From assembly GCF_032144095.1 (NCBI RefSeq), contig NZ_JAVSNJ010000002.1:62001-126000 (forward strand): 64,000 nucleotides of DNA, read 5' to 3'. A program made the translations under genes and the position numbers. Position 1 is the stretch's first letter; each line of letters begins with the position of its first letter. This document shows positions 15,954-24,052 of this stretch, piece by piece. The notes under the pieces are model-generated. The model saw nothing but the letters and a program-made list of their open reading frames with translations, had not been told where the DNA came from and made no database searches. This DNA is from Sphaerochaeta sp032144095 (GTDB lineage: Bacteria; Spirochaetota; Spirochaetia; Sphaerochaetales; Sphaerochaetaceae).

Positions 15954-16643
15954 CTAGAGCAAGGCAACCCTGTTCTGGGCAAGTTTGCCATATTCAGAGC
16001 TTGGGAACTGGTCAGCAAGCTGCTGGAAAGTAGCTTTGGCCAGATCCATGTTACCACTCTTTTCCTGCAGTCGGGCCTGTCCGAAGAGAGCCTTTGGGGC
16101 CTCTGCAGAGCTGAAGCCAAACTCATCAATAAGCTTGGTGTAGTATTCGAGGGCAAGGGTGTTGTCATTGAGCTCTTCAGCTGCAGCAGCCGCATTGGAA
16201 AGTGCGAGGGAACCAAGATAGGTAGCCTTGGCCTTGCCATATACTGCCATGAAGCTATCTAGGGCCTTCTGGTACTCTTTTTTCTCGAAGGAAACCATTC
16301 CAAGAAGATACTCGGCCTTCAAGGCAGGATAGTTGGCTTTCTTGGAAGAGAGGGATTGCAAGCCGGAAACAAGCTCATCATACTTAGCCTGGTAGGTAGC
16401 ATCTTCGGTATCCATAGCCTGTATTGCTGTATAGGTCTCTTCAAGCAGGTCGATCTGATCGAACTGCTTGTGCAAATTGCTTTTGGATACGGCAGAAACA
16501 ACACCAAGGGTTATCAGTACAATTGTCAGGACAGCAAGGACAATGATCAAAACCTTTTTGTTCTTGTTGAGCAAGGAATCGAGAGACCCCTCCAACCTAT
16601 CATTCAAGGTAAGATCTGTTTCAACCTTTTTTTTATTACTCAT
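15954..16643 (-). CDS. Membrane-anchored tetratricopeptide-repeat protein
   Basis: 229 residues. A short basic cytoplasmic segment is followed by one membrane helix (about 31-52, VLIIVLAVLTIVLITLGVVSAV). The periplasmic part is helical, with TPR-like pairs such as EYLLGMVSFEKKEYQKALDSF and LALEYYTKLIDEFGFS, then LFGQARLQEKSGNMDLAKATF. The form resembles YfgM-type or Tol/outer-membrane assembly TPR proteins, but it cannot be assigned to one. It lies downstream of rpsA, across a 22-base intercistronic hairpin. Confidence 0.8.
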   Translation of the reverse strand: MSNKKKVETDLTLNDRLEGSLDSLLNKNKKVLIIVLAVLTIVLITLGVVSAVSKSNLHKQFDQIDLLEETYTAIQAMDTEDATYQAKYDELVSGLQSLSSKKANYPALKAEYLLGMVSFEKKEYQKALDSFMAVYGKAKATYLGSLALSNAAAAAEELNDNTLALEYYTKLIDEFGFSSAEAPKALFGQARLQEKSGNMDLAKATFQQLADQFPSSEYGKLAQNRVALL

Positions 16644-16673
16644 GCTATATTCTCCGTTTCAAGGGTATACATT

Positions 16674-16695
16674 ACAGGCGGCATAAGCCGCCTGT
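16674..16695 (-). other. Intercistronic hairpin between rpsA and the TPR gene
   Basis: ACAGGCGGC and GCCGCCTGT form a perfect 9-bp GC-rich stem with a four-base loop. No T-run follows on the minus strand, so it is more likely an RNA-stabilising or processing stem at the rpsA 3' end than a full terminator. Confidence 0.6.
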
Positions 16696-16712
16696 ATCTC
16701 AAAAGAGAGGTC

Positions 16713-18437
16713 CTAGTTGTCGCCTTTCTCTTTGTCCTCGTCCTTGTAACGCATCATATCAGCAAGTGAATAGGTGTCACCATCATCATTGTCATCGTGG
16801 ATGTACTTTGCAATTTCTGACTGCTGTGAACGCTTTACCATCTCCTTGACGGAGAGTGAGAGCTTCTGGGTAGAAGGATTGCATTCTACGACCATGGCAG
16901 TGATAGGATCGCCAACGGTGAACTTCTTCAAGGCTTCATCGGTATACTCTTCATCGGGTCCAACAAGGTTGTACTTGCTGATAAGACCTTCAATCTCACC
17001 GGGGACCTTGACGAACACACCAAAGTCAGTGACGTTGGTAATGACACCGCTGATGGTACTGAACTTGGGATAGTCACGGCGCAGGTTCTGCCAGGGGTTT
17101 CCCTCAAGCTGCTTTACACCAAGACGAATCCGTCTGTTCTCAGGCTCAACACGGGTAACAACCACATCGATGACATCACCCTCTGCACAGAAGGAAGCCA
17201 TGTTCTTGACTTTCTTTGTCCAGGAAATATCGTCAATATGCAGGAACCCATCGATGCCATCCTCAAGGTTGACAAATGCACCACTGTTGGTGATCTTGAC
17301 AACAGGCTTGGAAAGGGTCATTCCGGTAGGATATCTCTCGCTGATGGTATCCCAGGGATTGTCATCAAGCTGCTTCAGGCCAAGGGAAACACGCTTCTTG
17401 TCCAGGTCGTAACCAAGGATCTTTGCCTCGACCACATCACCAACATCAAGGACTTCCTTGGGATTGTTGATTCTCTTGGTCCAGGAGAGTTCGGAGATGT
17501 GGGCTAGGCCCTCAATTCCGGGCTCGATCTCAATGAAGGCACCAAAGGTTGTGATCTTGGTAACTGCTGCCTTGATGATATCGCCAACGTTGAACTTGTG
17601 TTCGAAGGTTGTCCAAGGATCTTCCTGCATGTGCTTCAGGGAAAGGTTGATCTTCTGTGTCTCAGGATCGATATTGATGAGACGAAGCTGTACAACCTGT
17701 CCCTTCTTCACGAAATCCTTAGGACGGGTTACATGACCCCAGCTCATGTCATTGATATGCAAAAGCCCATCAAAACCACCAAGGTCAATGAATGCACCAA
17801 AGGAGGTGAATGACTTCACCACACCTTCGACCACATCACCGATCTGGACGGTAGAGAAGAACTTCTCTTTGTTTTCTTTTATCTTTTGGTCAAGGTACTC
17901 ACGCCTGTTCACGACGCTCTTGAGCTTCGTGCCACCATGGAACTTGTCAATGATGAAGTAATCGGAAATTCCGATCAGCGTCTCTGGTTCTTCCACTCGT
18001 ACGACATCAGCCTTGGACAGAGGGCAGAACCCCTTGTACTCGCCGCCGAGATCGACCTCAAAACCACCCTTGATCACTTTTTCAAACTTGCCCAAAACGG
18101 GTGAACGGGTCTCAGATGCTGCTTTCAATTCATCGGTGCGTTCCTTGAAGTCTGCACGTTTCTTTGAAACAATGATCTGTCCGCCCTTTCCTTCCTTGTT
18201 GATGATGACGACTTTTACCTCTTCGCCAACAGCAGGAACCGTCTGGAATTCATCGAGAGAGATGCGTCCCTCACTCTTGTAACCGACATCCACAAACACA
18301 AACTCGTTGTTTACCTGGACAACAGTACCGGCCACGAGCTGACCGTCTTCGATTCCATCAAGAGATTTAAGATACTCCTCCTGCAGCATATTCTGCATTT
18401 TGGTCTTCTTTTCATCCATTTCTTGTTCTTCAGCCAC
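16713..18437 (-). CDS. rpsA: 30S ribosomal protein S1
   Basis: 574 residues with six S1 RNA-binding domains at about 32-95, 112-178, 199-268, 285-354, 371-442 and 459-533. Domains 3-5 are closest to consensus (GVVKSFTSFGAFIDLGGFDGLLHIND and relatives). S1 recruits structured or weak-ribosome-site mRNAs to the 30S subunit. The number of domains and length equal the proteobacterial type rather than the four-domain firmicute type. The C-terminal tail is acidic and lysine-rich. It lies 30 bases after cmk, an arrangement (cmk-rpsA) shared by many bacteria. Confidence 0.96.
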   Translation of the reverse strand: MAEEQEMDEKKTKMQNMLQEEYLKSLDGIEDGQLVAGTVVQVNNEFVFVDVGYKSEGRISLDEFQTVPAVGEEVKVVIINKEGKGGQIIVSKKRADFKERTDELKAASETRSPVLGKFEKVIKGGFEVDLGGEYKGFCPLSKADVVRVEEPETLIGISDYFIIDKFHGGTKLKSVVNRREYLDQKIKENKEKFFSTVQIGDVVEGVVKSFTSFGAFIDLGGFDGLLHINDMSWGHVTRPKDFVKKGQVVQLRLINIDPETQKINLSLKHMQEDPWTTFEHKFNVGDIIKAAVTKITTFGAFIEIEPGIEGLAHISELSWTKRINNPKEVLDVGDVVEAKILGYDLDKKRVSLGLKQLDDNPWDTISERYPTGMTLSKPVVKITNSGAFVNLEDGIDGFLHIDDISWTKKVKNMASFCAEGDVIDVVVTRVEPENRRIRLGVKQLEGNPWQNLRRDYPKFSTISGVITNVTDFGVFVKVPGEIEGLISKYNLVGPDEEYTDEALKKFTVGDPITAMVVECNPSTQKLSLSVKEMVKRSQQSEIAKYIHDDNDDGDTYSLADMMRYKDEDKEKGDN

Positions 18438-18467
18438 TTGATTTCTCCTGATCCTAAATTTACCTAT

Positions 18468-19112
18468 TTACTTCGCTTTGTGCGCAAAAATAGCAGATAA
18501 CACTTTCTCACAAACTTGACCTATAGTCAAGTGTGAGGTATCGATGTACAGGGCATCTGATGCAACTTTCAGAGCCCCAATTTGCTTGTTTTTATCGATT
18601 GCATCACGTGCAACTATCTGTGCAAGGACCTCTTCATAGCTCTGCCCTTGGGGGTGTTGCTTGAACCTTCTTTCAGCCCGAACGGAAGGCTCTGCATCGA
18701 AGTAGCACTTCAATTCAGCGTCGGGGAATACCACGGTGGTGATGTCCCTTCCTTCCACGACGACGTCCAGACCCTTCGCAATTTCACGCAATTGGATATT
18801 TACCTGGTCCCTCAAGGCTGGATTGGCAGATATTTGAGCAACTACTGCATCGACCTCAGAGGTATGCAACCTATCCTCTACACTATTGCCATCAATGCAA
18901 ATCATTCCATCCTTGACAGTTATCTCTGTAGCCATGGCAGTTGCCAAGACCCCTTCGTCATCAAAGGGGTCCTTACCTGAGCGTAGATGGGCATAGGTGT
19001 AAGCCCTATAGAAGGAACCGGAATTCAAGTAGTAGAATCCGCACTTGTCTGCGATCATCCTAGCAATGGAACTTTTCCCGACTCCTGCTGGTCCATCTAT
19101 GGCAACAACCAT
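18468..19112 (-). CDS. cmk: Cytidylate kinase
   Basis: 214 residues. It phosphorylates CMP and dCMP with ATP. The P-loop is GPAGVGKSS at about 7-15, followed by FYYLNSGSFYRAYTY, the NMP-binding segment with a Ser where most Cmk have Thr (NTGAMYR). VEGRDITTVVFPDAELKCYFDA is the usual core motif, followed by the ERRFKQ lid. The length is standard. Its ATG overlaps the rluB stop by one base (TAATG), indicating coupled translation. Confidence 0.95.
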   Translation of the reverse strand: MVVAIDGPAGVGKSSIARMIADKCGFYYLNSGSFYRAYTYAHLRSGKDPFDDEGVLATAMATEITVKDGMICIDGNSVEDRLHTSEVDAVVAQISANPALRDQVNIQLREIAKGLDVVVEGRDITTVVFPDAELKCYFDAEPSVRAERRFKQHPQGQSYEEVLAQIVARDAIDKNKQIGALKVASDALYIDTSHLTIGQVCEKVLSAIFAHKAK

Positions 19113-19861
19113 TATCTTCCTCTCCCCTGTTTCAGCTTTTCGGTATCCCCTGCAAGCATCGACTGGATCTCGGCTCCCGTCACCAGGCGGAACTCGCCGG
19201 GCTTGAGGTCTTCCAATTCCTGGTTGCCGATCCTAACCCTGACCAGCTGTTTGATATCATAGCCAAAAAAGCTGAAAATTTTTCTGATCTCCCTGTTCTT
19301 GCCTTCGGTCAGCACAATGCGTACCCACCGTTTGGAGAGCAGTTCAAAGCGTTTTATCCTGTATGGCTGGGGTATATCGATGTAGATGCCCTTCAAGGCC
19401 TCTTCAAGGTCGATACGCCGTACCTCAGTGCTGCAATTGACGAGGTACTCCTTTTCGATCTGCTCGGAGGGGTGCATGATCTTCTGGGCAACCTCACCGT
19501 CATTGGTGAAGAGGATCAGGCCCGAGGACTCCTTGTCCAGCCTTCCGATGTTGAACAACAGGTTCTTGTCCCTGATGGTTATGAGGTCCCTGGCATAGAG
19601 CTTCTCGTTGGGATCGTAGTTTGTGCATACATAGCCCTTGGGCTTGTGCAGTGCGTAGTAGTAGGTCCTGTCGCTGGGCTCTACGAGCTCGTCATCGACC
19701 ATCACCACATCGTCTTCGTTGACCTTTGTCCCCAACTCTGTCACGCGCTTGGTATTTACGGTAACCCTACCAGCTGTAATGAGGGTTTCGCAAAACCTCC
19801 GTGAACCGCAACCGCTTTTTGCCATATATGCCTGCAAGCGGATTGGATATTCCAATTTCAT
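19112..19861 (-). CDS. rluB: Pseudouridine synthase, RsuA/RluB family
   Basis: 249 residues. An N-terminal S4 RNA-binding domain (about 1-60, RLQAYMAKSGCGSRRFCETLI) is followed by the synthase domain with the catalytic-Asp motif GRLDKESSGLILFTNDG and the family III motif LTEGKNREIRKIFSFFG. Position beside scpA, scpB and cmk favours RluB (23S rRNA U2605 region), but RsuA or RluE cannot be excluded. I used the ATG at 19861, which overlaps the scpB stop as ATGA; an upstream in-frame start at 19891 would run into scpB. Confidence 0.9.
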   Translation of the reverse strand: MKLEYPIRLQAYMAKSGCGSRRFCETLITAGRVTVNTKRVTELGTKVNEDDVVMVDDELVEPSDRTYYYALHKPKGYVCTNYDPNEKLYARDLITIRDKNLLFNIGRLDKESSGLILFTNDGEVAQKIMHPSEQIEKEYLVNCSTEVRRIDLEEALKGIYIDIPQPYRIKRFELLSKRWVRIVLTEGKNREIRKIFSFFGYDIKQLVRVRIGNQELEDLKPGEFRLVTGAEIQSMLAGDTEKLKQGRGR

Positions 19862-20475
19862 ACTGTCTCTTTCTCCTGTTCGTCGTCCCATTCGAACCGC
19901 TGCCGATCGATGTCGGATAGCTTTGGCAGTGCACTTATGCTGCTCAAGTTAAATTCGAAGAGAAATTTCCTTGATGTCCCATACAGACAGGGGTGGCCAG
20001 GGACATCCTTCCGGCCAACCACTTTGATGTATTCACGGTCGCGCAGAAGACGCACGATCGTATCGCTGGAAACGCCCCTGATATTGTCGATCTCTCGGCG
20101 TGTCACCGGCTGGCTGTAGGCAACTATGGAGAGGGTCTCCAAAGCCGCTTTGGATAAGCGACGGTCAACACGCTTGCCATAGCAGGCCTTAAGCCTGTCA
20201 TGCAAGTCAGAGGAAGGGAGGAACTGATAGGAGCCCTGGCTTTCGACCAGGTCCATCCCATGCATAAAAAGAGTGTAGTGCTCCTTCAGCTCTGAGAGGG
20301 CGCTTGACGCCTCTTCATGGGAAAACGAACCCATCCTCATCAGTTTTTCCAGCGAGACCGGTTCATTTTCCAAAAAAAGGAAAGCTTCTGCAAGCCTTGC
20401 CTCCATACTGAGGATGGGACCACTCTCCCTCTGAACCAATGGTAGCTGTATGCCCTTAATCTTCAAAACAGACAA
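19858..20475 (-). CDS. scpB: Segregation and condensation protein B
   Basis: 205 residues. It is a kleisin-associated (kite) subunit of the SMC-ScpAB condensin complex, made of two winged helices. Diagnostic segments are EARLAEAFLFLENEPVSLEKL, then ALETLSIVAYSQPVTRREIDNIRGVSSDTIVRLLRDREYIKVVGRKDVPGHPCLYGTS. The charged C-terminal tail is short. It follows scpA by 15 bases and overlaps rluB by four. The SMC gene itself is not in the window. Confidence 0.95.
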   Translation of the reverse strand: MSVLKIKGIQLPLVQRESGPILSMEARLAEAFLFLENEPVSLEKLMRMGSFSHEEASSALSELKEHYTLFMHGMDLVESQGSYQFLPSSDLHDRLKACYGKRVDRRLSKAALETLSIVAYSQPVTRREIDNIRGVSSDTIVRLLRDREYIKVVGRKDVPGHPCLYGTSRKFLFEFNLSSISALPKLSDIDRQRFEWDDEQEKETV

Positions 20476-20490
20476 ACCTCCGTAACCAAG

Positions 20491-21450
20491 CTAATCCTCA
20501 TCAAACAGGATCTGCTCAGCTTCGCTCTCATCATCATACAGAAAAACCCTACCATCGTCAGCAGTTGTGACCTCATTTTCCGCTTCTTGTTGCAGATCTT
20601 CTGCTAAAAATTCAGATTCATCCTCATCTGTGATAGGATATAGCTCGTCACTGTCCATTTCATCGTCATCATAGGCCTCTTCCAGGTGCTCCTCCTGTCC
20701 GTCAAAACGCTTGCGAATAAGGATCTGCCCATAGGATTGTGACTGTTCCAGGGCTATGAGCCTGAACTTGCAGGCATCAAGGATGGCCATGAACGCGCAG
20801 ATGATGTGCAGCCTGACATCCAGGTGGACAATTACCTCTTCAAGGGTGATGTACGGCCTTGTCTCAAACAGCTCGAGCATCAGGGCTATCTTCTCGTTTA
20901 CCGTCACAGACTCATAAACGTTGAACACCTTGTTGGGCGTGATGCTGGTCATCAGCTTGGAGAAGGTCGTTAACAGGTCCTGGAGCGTCACCTCGTTGAA
21001 CAGCTCCTCATCGCCGAAGGGAAGCCTGAACTGGGAGTCCTTACGCATGATGAACATCTCAGAACCACCACCTGTTGAGGTAAGCAGTTCGGTGTATTTG
21101 CGAAATTTCTGGTATTCCAGGAGCCGCTCTACCAATTCCTGCCGGGGATCCTCATACTCCTCATCAAACTCAAGGTCGACGGGAAGCAGCATCCTGCTCT
21201 TGATGTAGAGCAGGTCAGCAGCCATCTTGTAGAACTGGGTCAGGTTGCCAAGATCCAACTCTTGTGCGTTTTTCAGGTAGGCAAGGTATTGGTCGGTGAT
21301 CTGTGAGATGGGGATGTCATAGATGTTTACCTCCGATTTCTGGATGAGGTAGAGAAGTACATCCAGAGGCCCCTCAAACGACTCAAGGAGAAACTCGGTG
21401 CCATCACTGTGCTTGTCTGGTATCTCGTCTTCCTGCAACATCCACCCCAC
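20491..21450 (-). CDS. scpA: Segregation and condensation protein A (kleisin)
   Basis: 319 residues. It bridges the SMC heads of bacterial condensin. The N-terminal motif is FEGPLDVLLYLIQKSEVNIYDIPISQITDQYLAYL, the SMC-neck-binding helix of ScpA, and LADLLYIKSRMLLP-like sequence (AADLLYIKSRMLLPVDLE) follows. The C-terminal winged helix is followed by a long acidic tail (about 250-319), longer than in B. subtilis ScpA (251). The start is a GTG at 21450, or the ATG at 21441 after GGGGTGG. A consensus promoter lies directly upstream and abuts the recA terminator. Confidence 0.93.
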   Translation of the reverse strand: MGWMLQEDEIPDKHSDGTEFLLESFEGPLDVLLYLIQKSEVNIYDIPISQITDQYLAYLKNAQELDLGNLTQFYKMAADLLYIKSRMLLPVDLEFDEEYEDPRQELVERLLEYQKFRKYTELLTSTGGGSEMFIMRKDSQFRLPFGDEELFNEVTLQDLLTTFSKLMTSITPNKVFNVYESVTVNEKIALMLELFETRPYITLEEVIVHLDVRLHIICAFMAILDACKFRLIALEQSQSYGQILIRKRFDGQEEHLEEAYDDDEMDSDELYPITDEDESEFLAEDLQQEAENEVTTADDGRVFLYDDESEAEQILFDED

Positions 21451-21461
21451 GTATTTCCTTG

Positions 21462-21490
21462 AGTATACCCAAGCAAGGTCCGAATAGCAA
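21462..21490 (-). promoter_or_regulatory. Promoter of the scpA-scpB-rluB-cmk-rpsA operon
   Basis: Minus strand: -35 TTGCTA (21490-21485), 17-base spacer, -10 TATACT (21467-21462). The -35 box begins one base after the end of the recA terminator stem. Transcription would start near 21455, only 5 to 14 bases before the two possible scpA start codons. Confidence 0.6.
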
Positions 21491-21515
21491 GAAAGCGGGC
21501 AAAAAGCCCGCTTTC
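21491..21515 (-). terminator. Intrinsic terminator-like hairpin after recA
   Basis: GAAAGCGGGC and GCCCGCTTTC form a perfect 10-bp stem with a five-base loop (TTTTT on the transcript), followed by TTGCTATT. The stem itself ends in CTTTC, so the U-tract is imperfect. It is 23 bases after the recA stop codon. Confidence 0.75.
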
Positions 21516-21538
21516 ATCCATGAATCTCAAGGCTCCAA

Positions 21539-22615
21539 TCAACTTTCGCTGGGTGGTACGGCCTTCTCAAGCACTGGGGTGGAACCCTTTGGGGGGAACA
21601 TCAGGGCCCTGAGCCTCTTGTCCAGGTCAATTGCCACATCAGGATTGGAGGTCAGAAAGTCGATCGACTTGTCCCTACCCTGCCCGATCTTCTCCCCATT
21701 GTAGGAGTACCAGGAGCCACTCTTCTCGATGAAGTTGTACTTCACAGCAGCATCCAGGATGCTTGCGACATAGCTGATGCCTTCACCGAACATGAGGTCG
21801 AGCTCAACCTTCTTGAAAGGAGGTGCCACCTTGTTCTTCACGATCTTGATCCTGATGCGGTTTCCGACGATATCATCGGCACCTTTACTCAGTGATTCGA
21901 TCTTGCGAACCTCAACGCGCACCGAAGCGTAGAACTTGAGGGCGTTACCCCCTGTGGTCGTCTCGGGGTTACCGAACATGACACCGATCTTCATGCGTAT
22001 CTGGTTGATGAAGATGATGGTGGTGTTGCTCTTGGACAGCAGGCCGGTCAGCTTGCGCAGGGCCTGGCTCATGAGACGGGCCTGCAGGCCCATGTGGCTA
22101 TCCCCCATGTCCCCATCGATCTCTGCCTGGGGGGTAAGGGCTGCAACAGAGTCGACGACGATGACATCGACAGCACCACTGCGTACCAGGGACTCACAGA
22201 TCTCCAGGGCCTGTTCCCCGCTGTCCGGCTGGCTGATCCACAGCTCATCTATGTTGACCCCTAGCTTCTTCGCATAGGTGGGGTCGAGGGCGTGCTCGGC
22301 ATCGATGAATGCTGCGATTCCCCCTGCCTTCTGGCTTTCGGCAAGGGCATGGAGGGCCAAGGTGGTCTTGCCACTGCTCTCAGGGCCGTAGATCTCAATG
22401 ACACGACCACGGGGATAGCCTCCTACCCCTAGGGCCTCATCGAGCAGGAGGGAGCCTGAGGAGATGCAGTCAATGTCCAGGGAGTCCTTGTTGTCCCCTA
22501 GCTTCATCAGCGAGCCCTTTCCGAACTGTTTGTCTATCTGGACTCGTGCAGCTTCCAGGGCCTCTTGTTTTTGTGAGGTATCCGAAGGAAAAGTCTTTTC
22601 CTTATTCTTTGCCAT
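21539..22615 (-). CDS. recA: Recombinase A
   Basis: 358 residues. It is the ATP-dependent strand-exchange protein of homologous recombination and the usual SOS co-protease. It has Walker A GPESSGKTT (77-85), the VIVVDSVAALTPQAEIDGDMGDSHMGLQAR region, and the L2-loop segment GGNALKFYASVRVEVRKIE. Loop L2 reads NQIRMKIGVMFGNPETTTGG. Length is standard. Upstream I see a fair sigma-70 promoter but no obvious SOS-type palindrome, so LexA control is not apparent. It follows dtd after 73 bases. Confidence 0.97.
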   Translation of the reverse strand: MAKNKEKTFPSDTSQKQEALEAARVQIDKQFGKGSLMKLGDNKDSLDIDCISSGSLLLDEALGVGGYPRGRVIEIYGPESSGKTTLALHALAESQKAGGIAAFIDAEHALDPTYAKKLGVNIDELWISQPDSGEQALEICESLVRSGAVDVIVVDSVAALTPQAEIDGDMGDSHMGLQARLMSQALRKLTGLLSKSNTTIIFINQIRMKIGVMFGNPETTTGGNALKFYASVRVEVRKIESLSKGADDIVGNRIRIKIVKNKVAPPFKKVELDLMFGEGISYVASILDAAVKYNFIEKSGSWYSYNGEKIGQGRDKSIDFLTSNPDVAIDLDKRLRALMFPPKGSTPVLEKAVPPSES

Positions 22616-22627
22616 GCTATGCTCCTA

Positions 22628-22657
22628 CTAATACGTTTCTAAATTACTTTCCATCAA
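22628..22657 (-). promoter_or_regulatory. Possible recA promoter
   Basis: Minus strand TTGATG (22657-22652), 18-base spacer, TATTAG (22633-22628). It is moderate in quality. A GTAGGAG ribosome site follows before the ATG at 22615. Confidence 0.35.
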
Positions 22658-22688
22658 TAAGGTTGGTTTCTGCTTCAGGTGCTTCACC

Positions 22689-23126
22689 CTAGGCATCCAA
22701 CAACATCGTTACAGGGCCATCGTTGGTGTAGCTAACCTGCATATGGGCCCCAAATACCCCGGATTCTGTAGGGAAGCCCTGCTGCTGAAAGGTGCGTATG
22801 GCCAGTTCATACAGTTTCAGGGCTTCCTCAGGAAGGGCCGCCTCATTGTAGGAAGGCCTGTTGCCCTTGTGCAGGTCGGCACAGAGGGTAAACTGGCTGA
22901 CCACCAACACCGACCCGCCCGTCTCCCTGAGGTCCAGGTTCATCTTTCCCCTTTCGTCAGAGAACACCCGCAGTTTTCCTATCTTTGTACAGAGCCAGAG
23001 AAGCTGCTCCTCGGTATCCCCTTTCTCGATGCCCAGGTATACCAAAAGCCCACCGTCTATCCTACCAACACATGAACCTTCCACGCTCACCGAAGCCTCG
23101 GTGACACGTTGGATCACACTTTTCAT
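22689..23126 (-). CDS. dtd: D-aminoacyl-tRNA deacylase
   Basis: 145 residues. It hydrolyses D-aminoacyl-tRNA (and mischarged glycyl-tRNA-Ala), protecting translation. The two active-site motifs at the dimer interface are present: SQFTLCAD (the SQxTL motif) and TNDGPVTMLLD (the NxGPVT motif). Full length. It overlaps the 3' end of rpe by four bases (23123-23126), so it is translationally coupled. Confidence 0.95.
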   Translation of the reverse strand: MKSVIQRVTEASVSVEGSCVGRIDGGLLVYLGIEKGDTEEQLLWLCTKIGKLRVFSDERGKMNLDLRETGGSVLVVSQFTLCADLHKGNRPSYNEAALPEEALKLYELAIRTFQQQGFPTESGVFGAHMQVSYTNDGPVTMLLDA

Positions 23127-23803
23127 CTGCGCTTTTCTTCGCTAGCGGCCTGGATCATGTCACTGACAAATTGGGCGCGGTCCTCGGCGGTAAAGAAGGC
23201 ATTGCCACACACAACCACATCGGCCCCACAGGAGGCTACATCCCGCACTGTCCTCAGGTTGATGCCGCCATCGACATTGATGAGGAAATCATACCCCTCA
23301 TCGGCCCTGATCTGGTCCAGTTCGGATATCTTGCGAAGGGTTGCAGGTATCAGCTGCTGGCCACCGAATCCAGGGTTGACCGTCATGATCAGGACCTGGT
23401 CCACGATATCCAGAACGCTCTCTATCATGCTTACGGGGGTAGAGGGGACAAGGGAGACCCCTGCCTTGCATCCGCAGCTTCTGATGAGCTGCAGTGTCCT
23501 GTGCAGGTGGATGGAAGCCTCTGCGTGGACGGTGATGTAGTCACAGCCACTCTGGGCAAAGATCTCCACATGCCGTTCCGGCTGTGTTACCATCAGGTGG
23601 GTATCGAACAACAGTGGCGAGCAAGGTCTCAAGTCCTTGATGAACTTGTGCCCAAAGGTGATGTTCGGTACAAAGGAGCCATCCATCACATCCAGGTGAA
23701 CCCATGCAGCCCCGCTGGTACGGATGGTTTCCACTTCCTCGGCAATACGGGAAAAGTCGGCCGAAAGCACACTTGGTGCTACAAGTAAAGGTGCAGTATT
23801 CAT
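23123..23803 (-). CDS. rpe: Ribulose-phosphate 3-epimerase
   Basis: 226 residues, a TIM barrel enzyme that interconverts ribulose 5-phosphate and xylulose 5-phosphate in the pentose phosphate pathway. Motifs: APSVLSADFSRIAEEVE at the N-terminus; metal-site WVHLDVMDGSFVPNITFG; MTVNPGFGGQQLIP; and INVDGGINLRTV with the catalytic Asp. The ATG at 23803 gives the normal N-terminus. There is no ribosome site, and the promoter -10 box ends eight bases before it, which suggests a leaderless message. Confidence 0.95.
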   Translation of the reverse strand: MNTAPLLVAPSVLSADFSRIAEEVETIRTSGAAWVHLDVMDGSFVPNITFGHKFIKDLRPCSPLLFDTHLMVTQPERHVEIFAQSGCDYITVHAEASIHLHRTLQLIRSCGCKAGVSLVPSTPVSMIESVLDIVDQVLIMTVNPGFGGQQLIPATLRKISELDQIRADEGYDFLINVDGGINLRTVRDVASCGADVVVCGNAFFTAEDRAQFVSDMIQAASEEKRR

Positions 23804-23811
23804 ATAATCTT

Positions 23812-23840
23812 GTTATAGCAGGAAACAGGGGATTTTGCAA
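23812..23840 (-). promoter_or_regulatory. Promoter of rpe-dtd, positioned for a leaderless transcript
   Basis: Minus strand: -35 TTGCAA (23840-23835), 17-base spacer, -10 TATAAC (23817-23812). The predicted first transcribed base is 23804-23806 and the rpe ATG is at 23803. Confidence 0.65.
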
Positions 23841-23924
23841 CGGATAACATTTTCTCCGCCTTCTGCCAAGACAGAGTAGTGATGCGCTATTTGTAACTAT
23901 ATTCACACCTTATGCACTAACCGA

Positions 23925-23953
23925 TTGCTAAGTAGCGTAATTCATGGTATAGT
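23925..23953 (+). promoter_or_regulatory. Promoter of the long GreA-domain gene
   Basis: -35 TTGCTA (23925-23930), 17-base spacer, -10 TATAGT (23948-23953). Transcription would start near 23960, leaving a leader of about 93 bases with a good GGAGGAAG ribosome site at its end. Confidence 0.6.
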
Positions 23954-24052
23954 ATGGCCAATGAAATGAAATTCAAATCCGAGCAGGCTGTGTCCCGGTC
24001 TGCCCGGTTTTCTTTTACGTCATAGAATATACGCAATATTTTGGAGGAAGCC

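Noticed and set aside
16674..16695. Hairpin after rpsA as a terminator
   Set aside because: No T-run follows on the transcript, so it was recorded only as an intercistronic stem.
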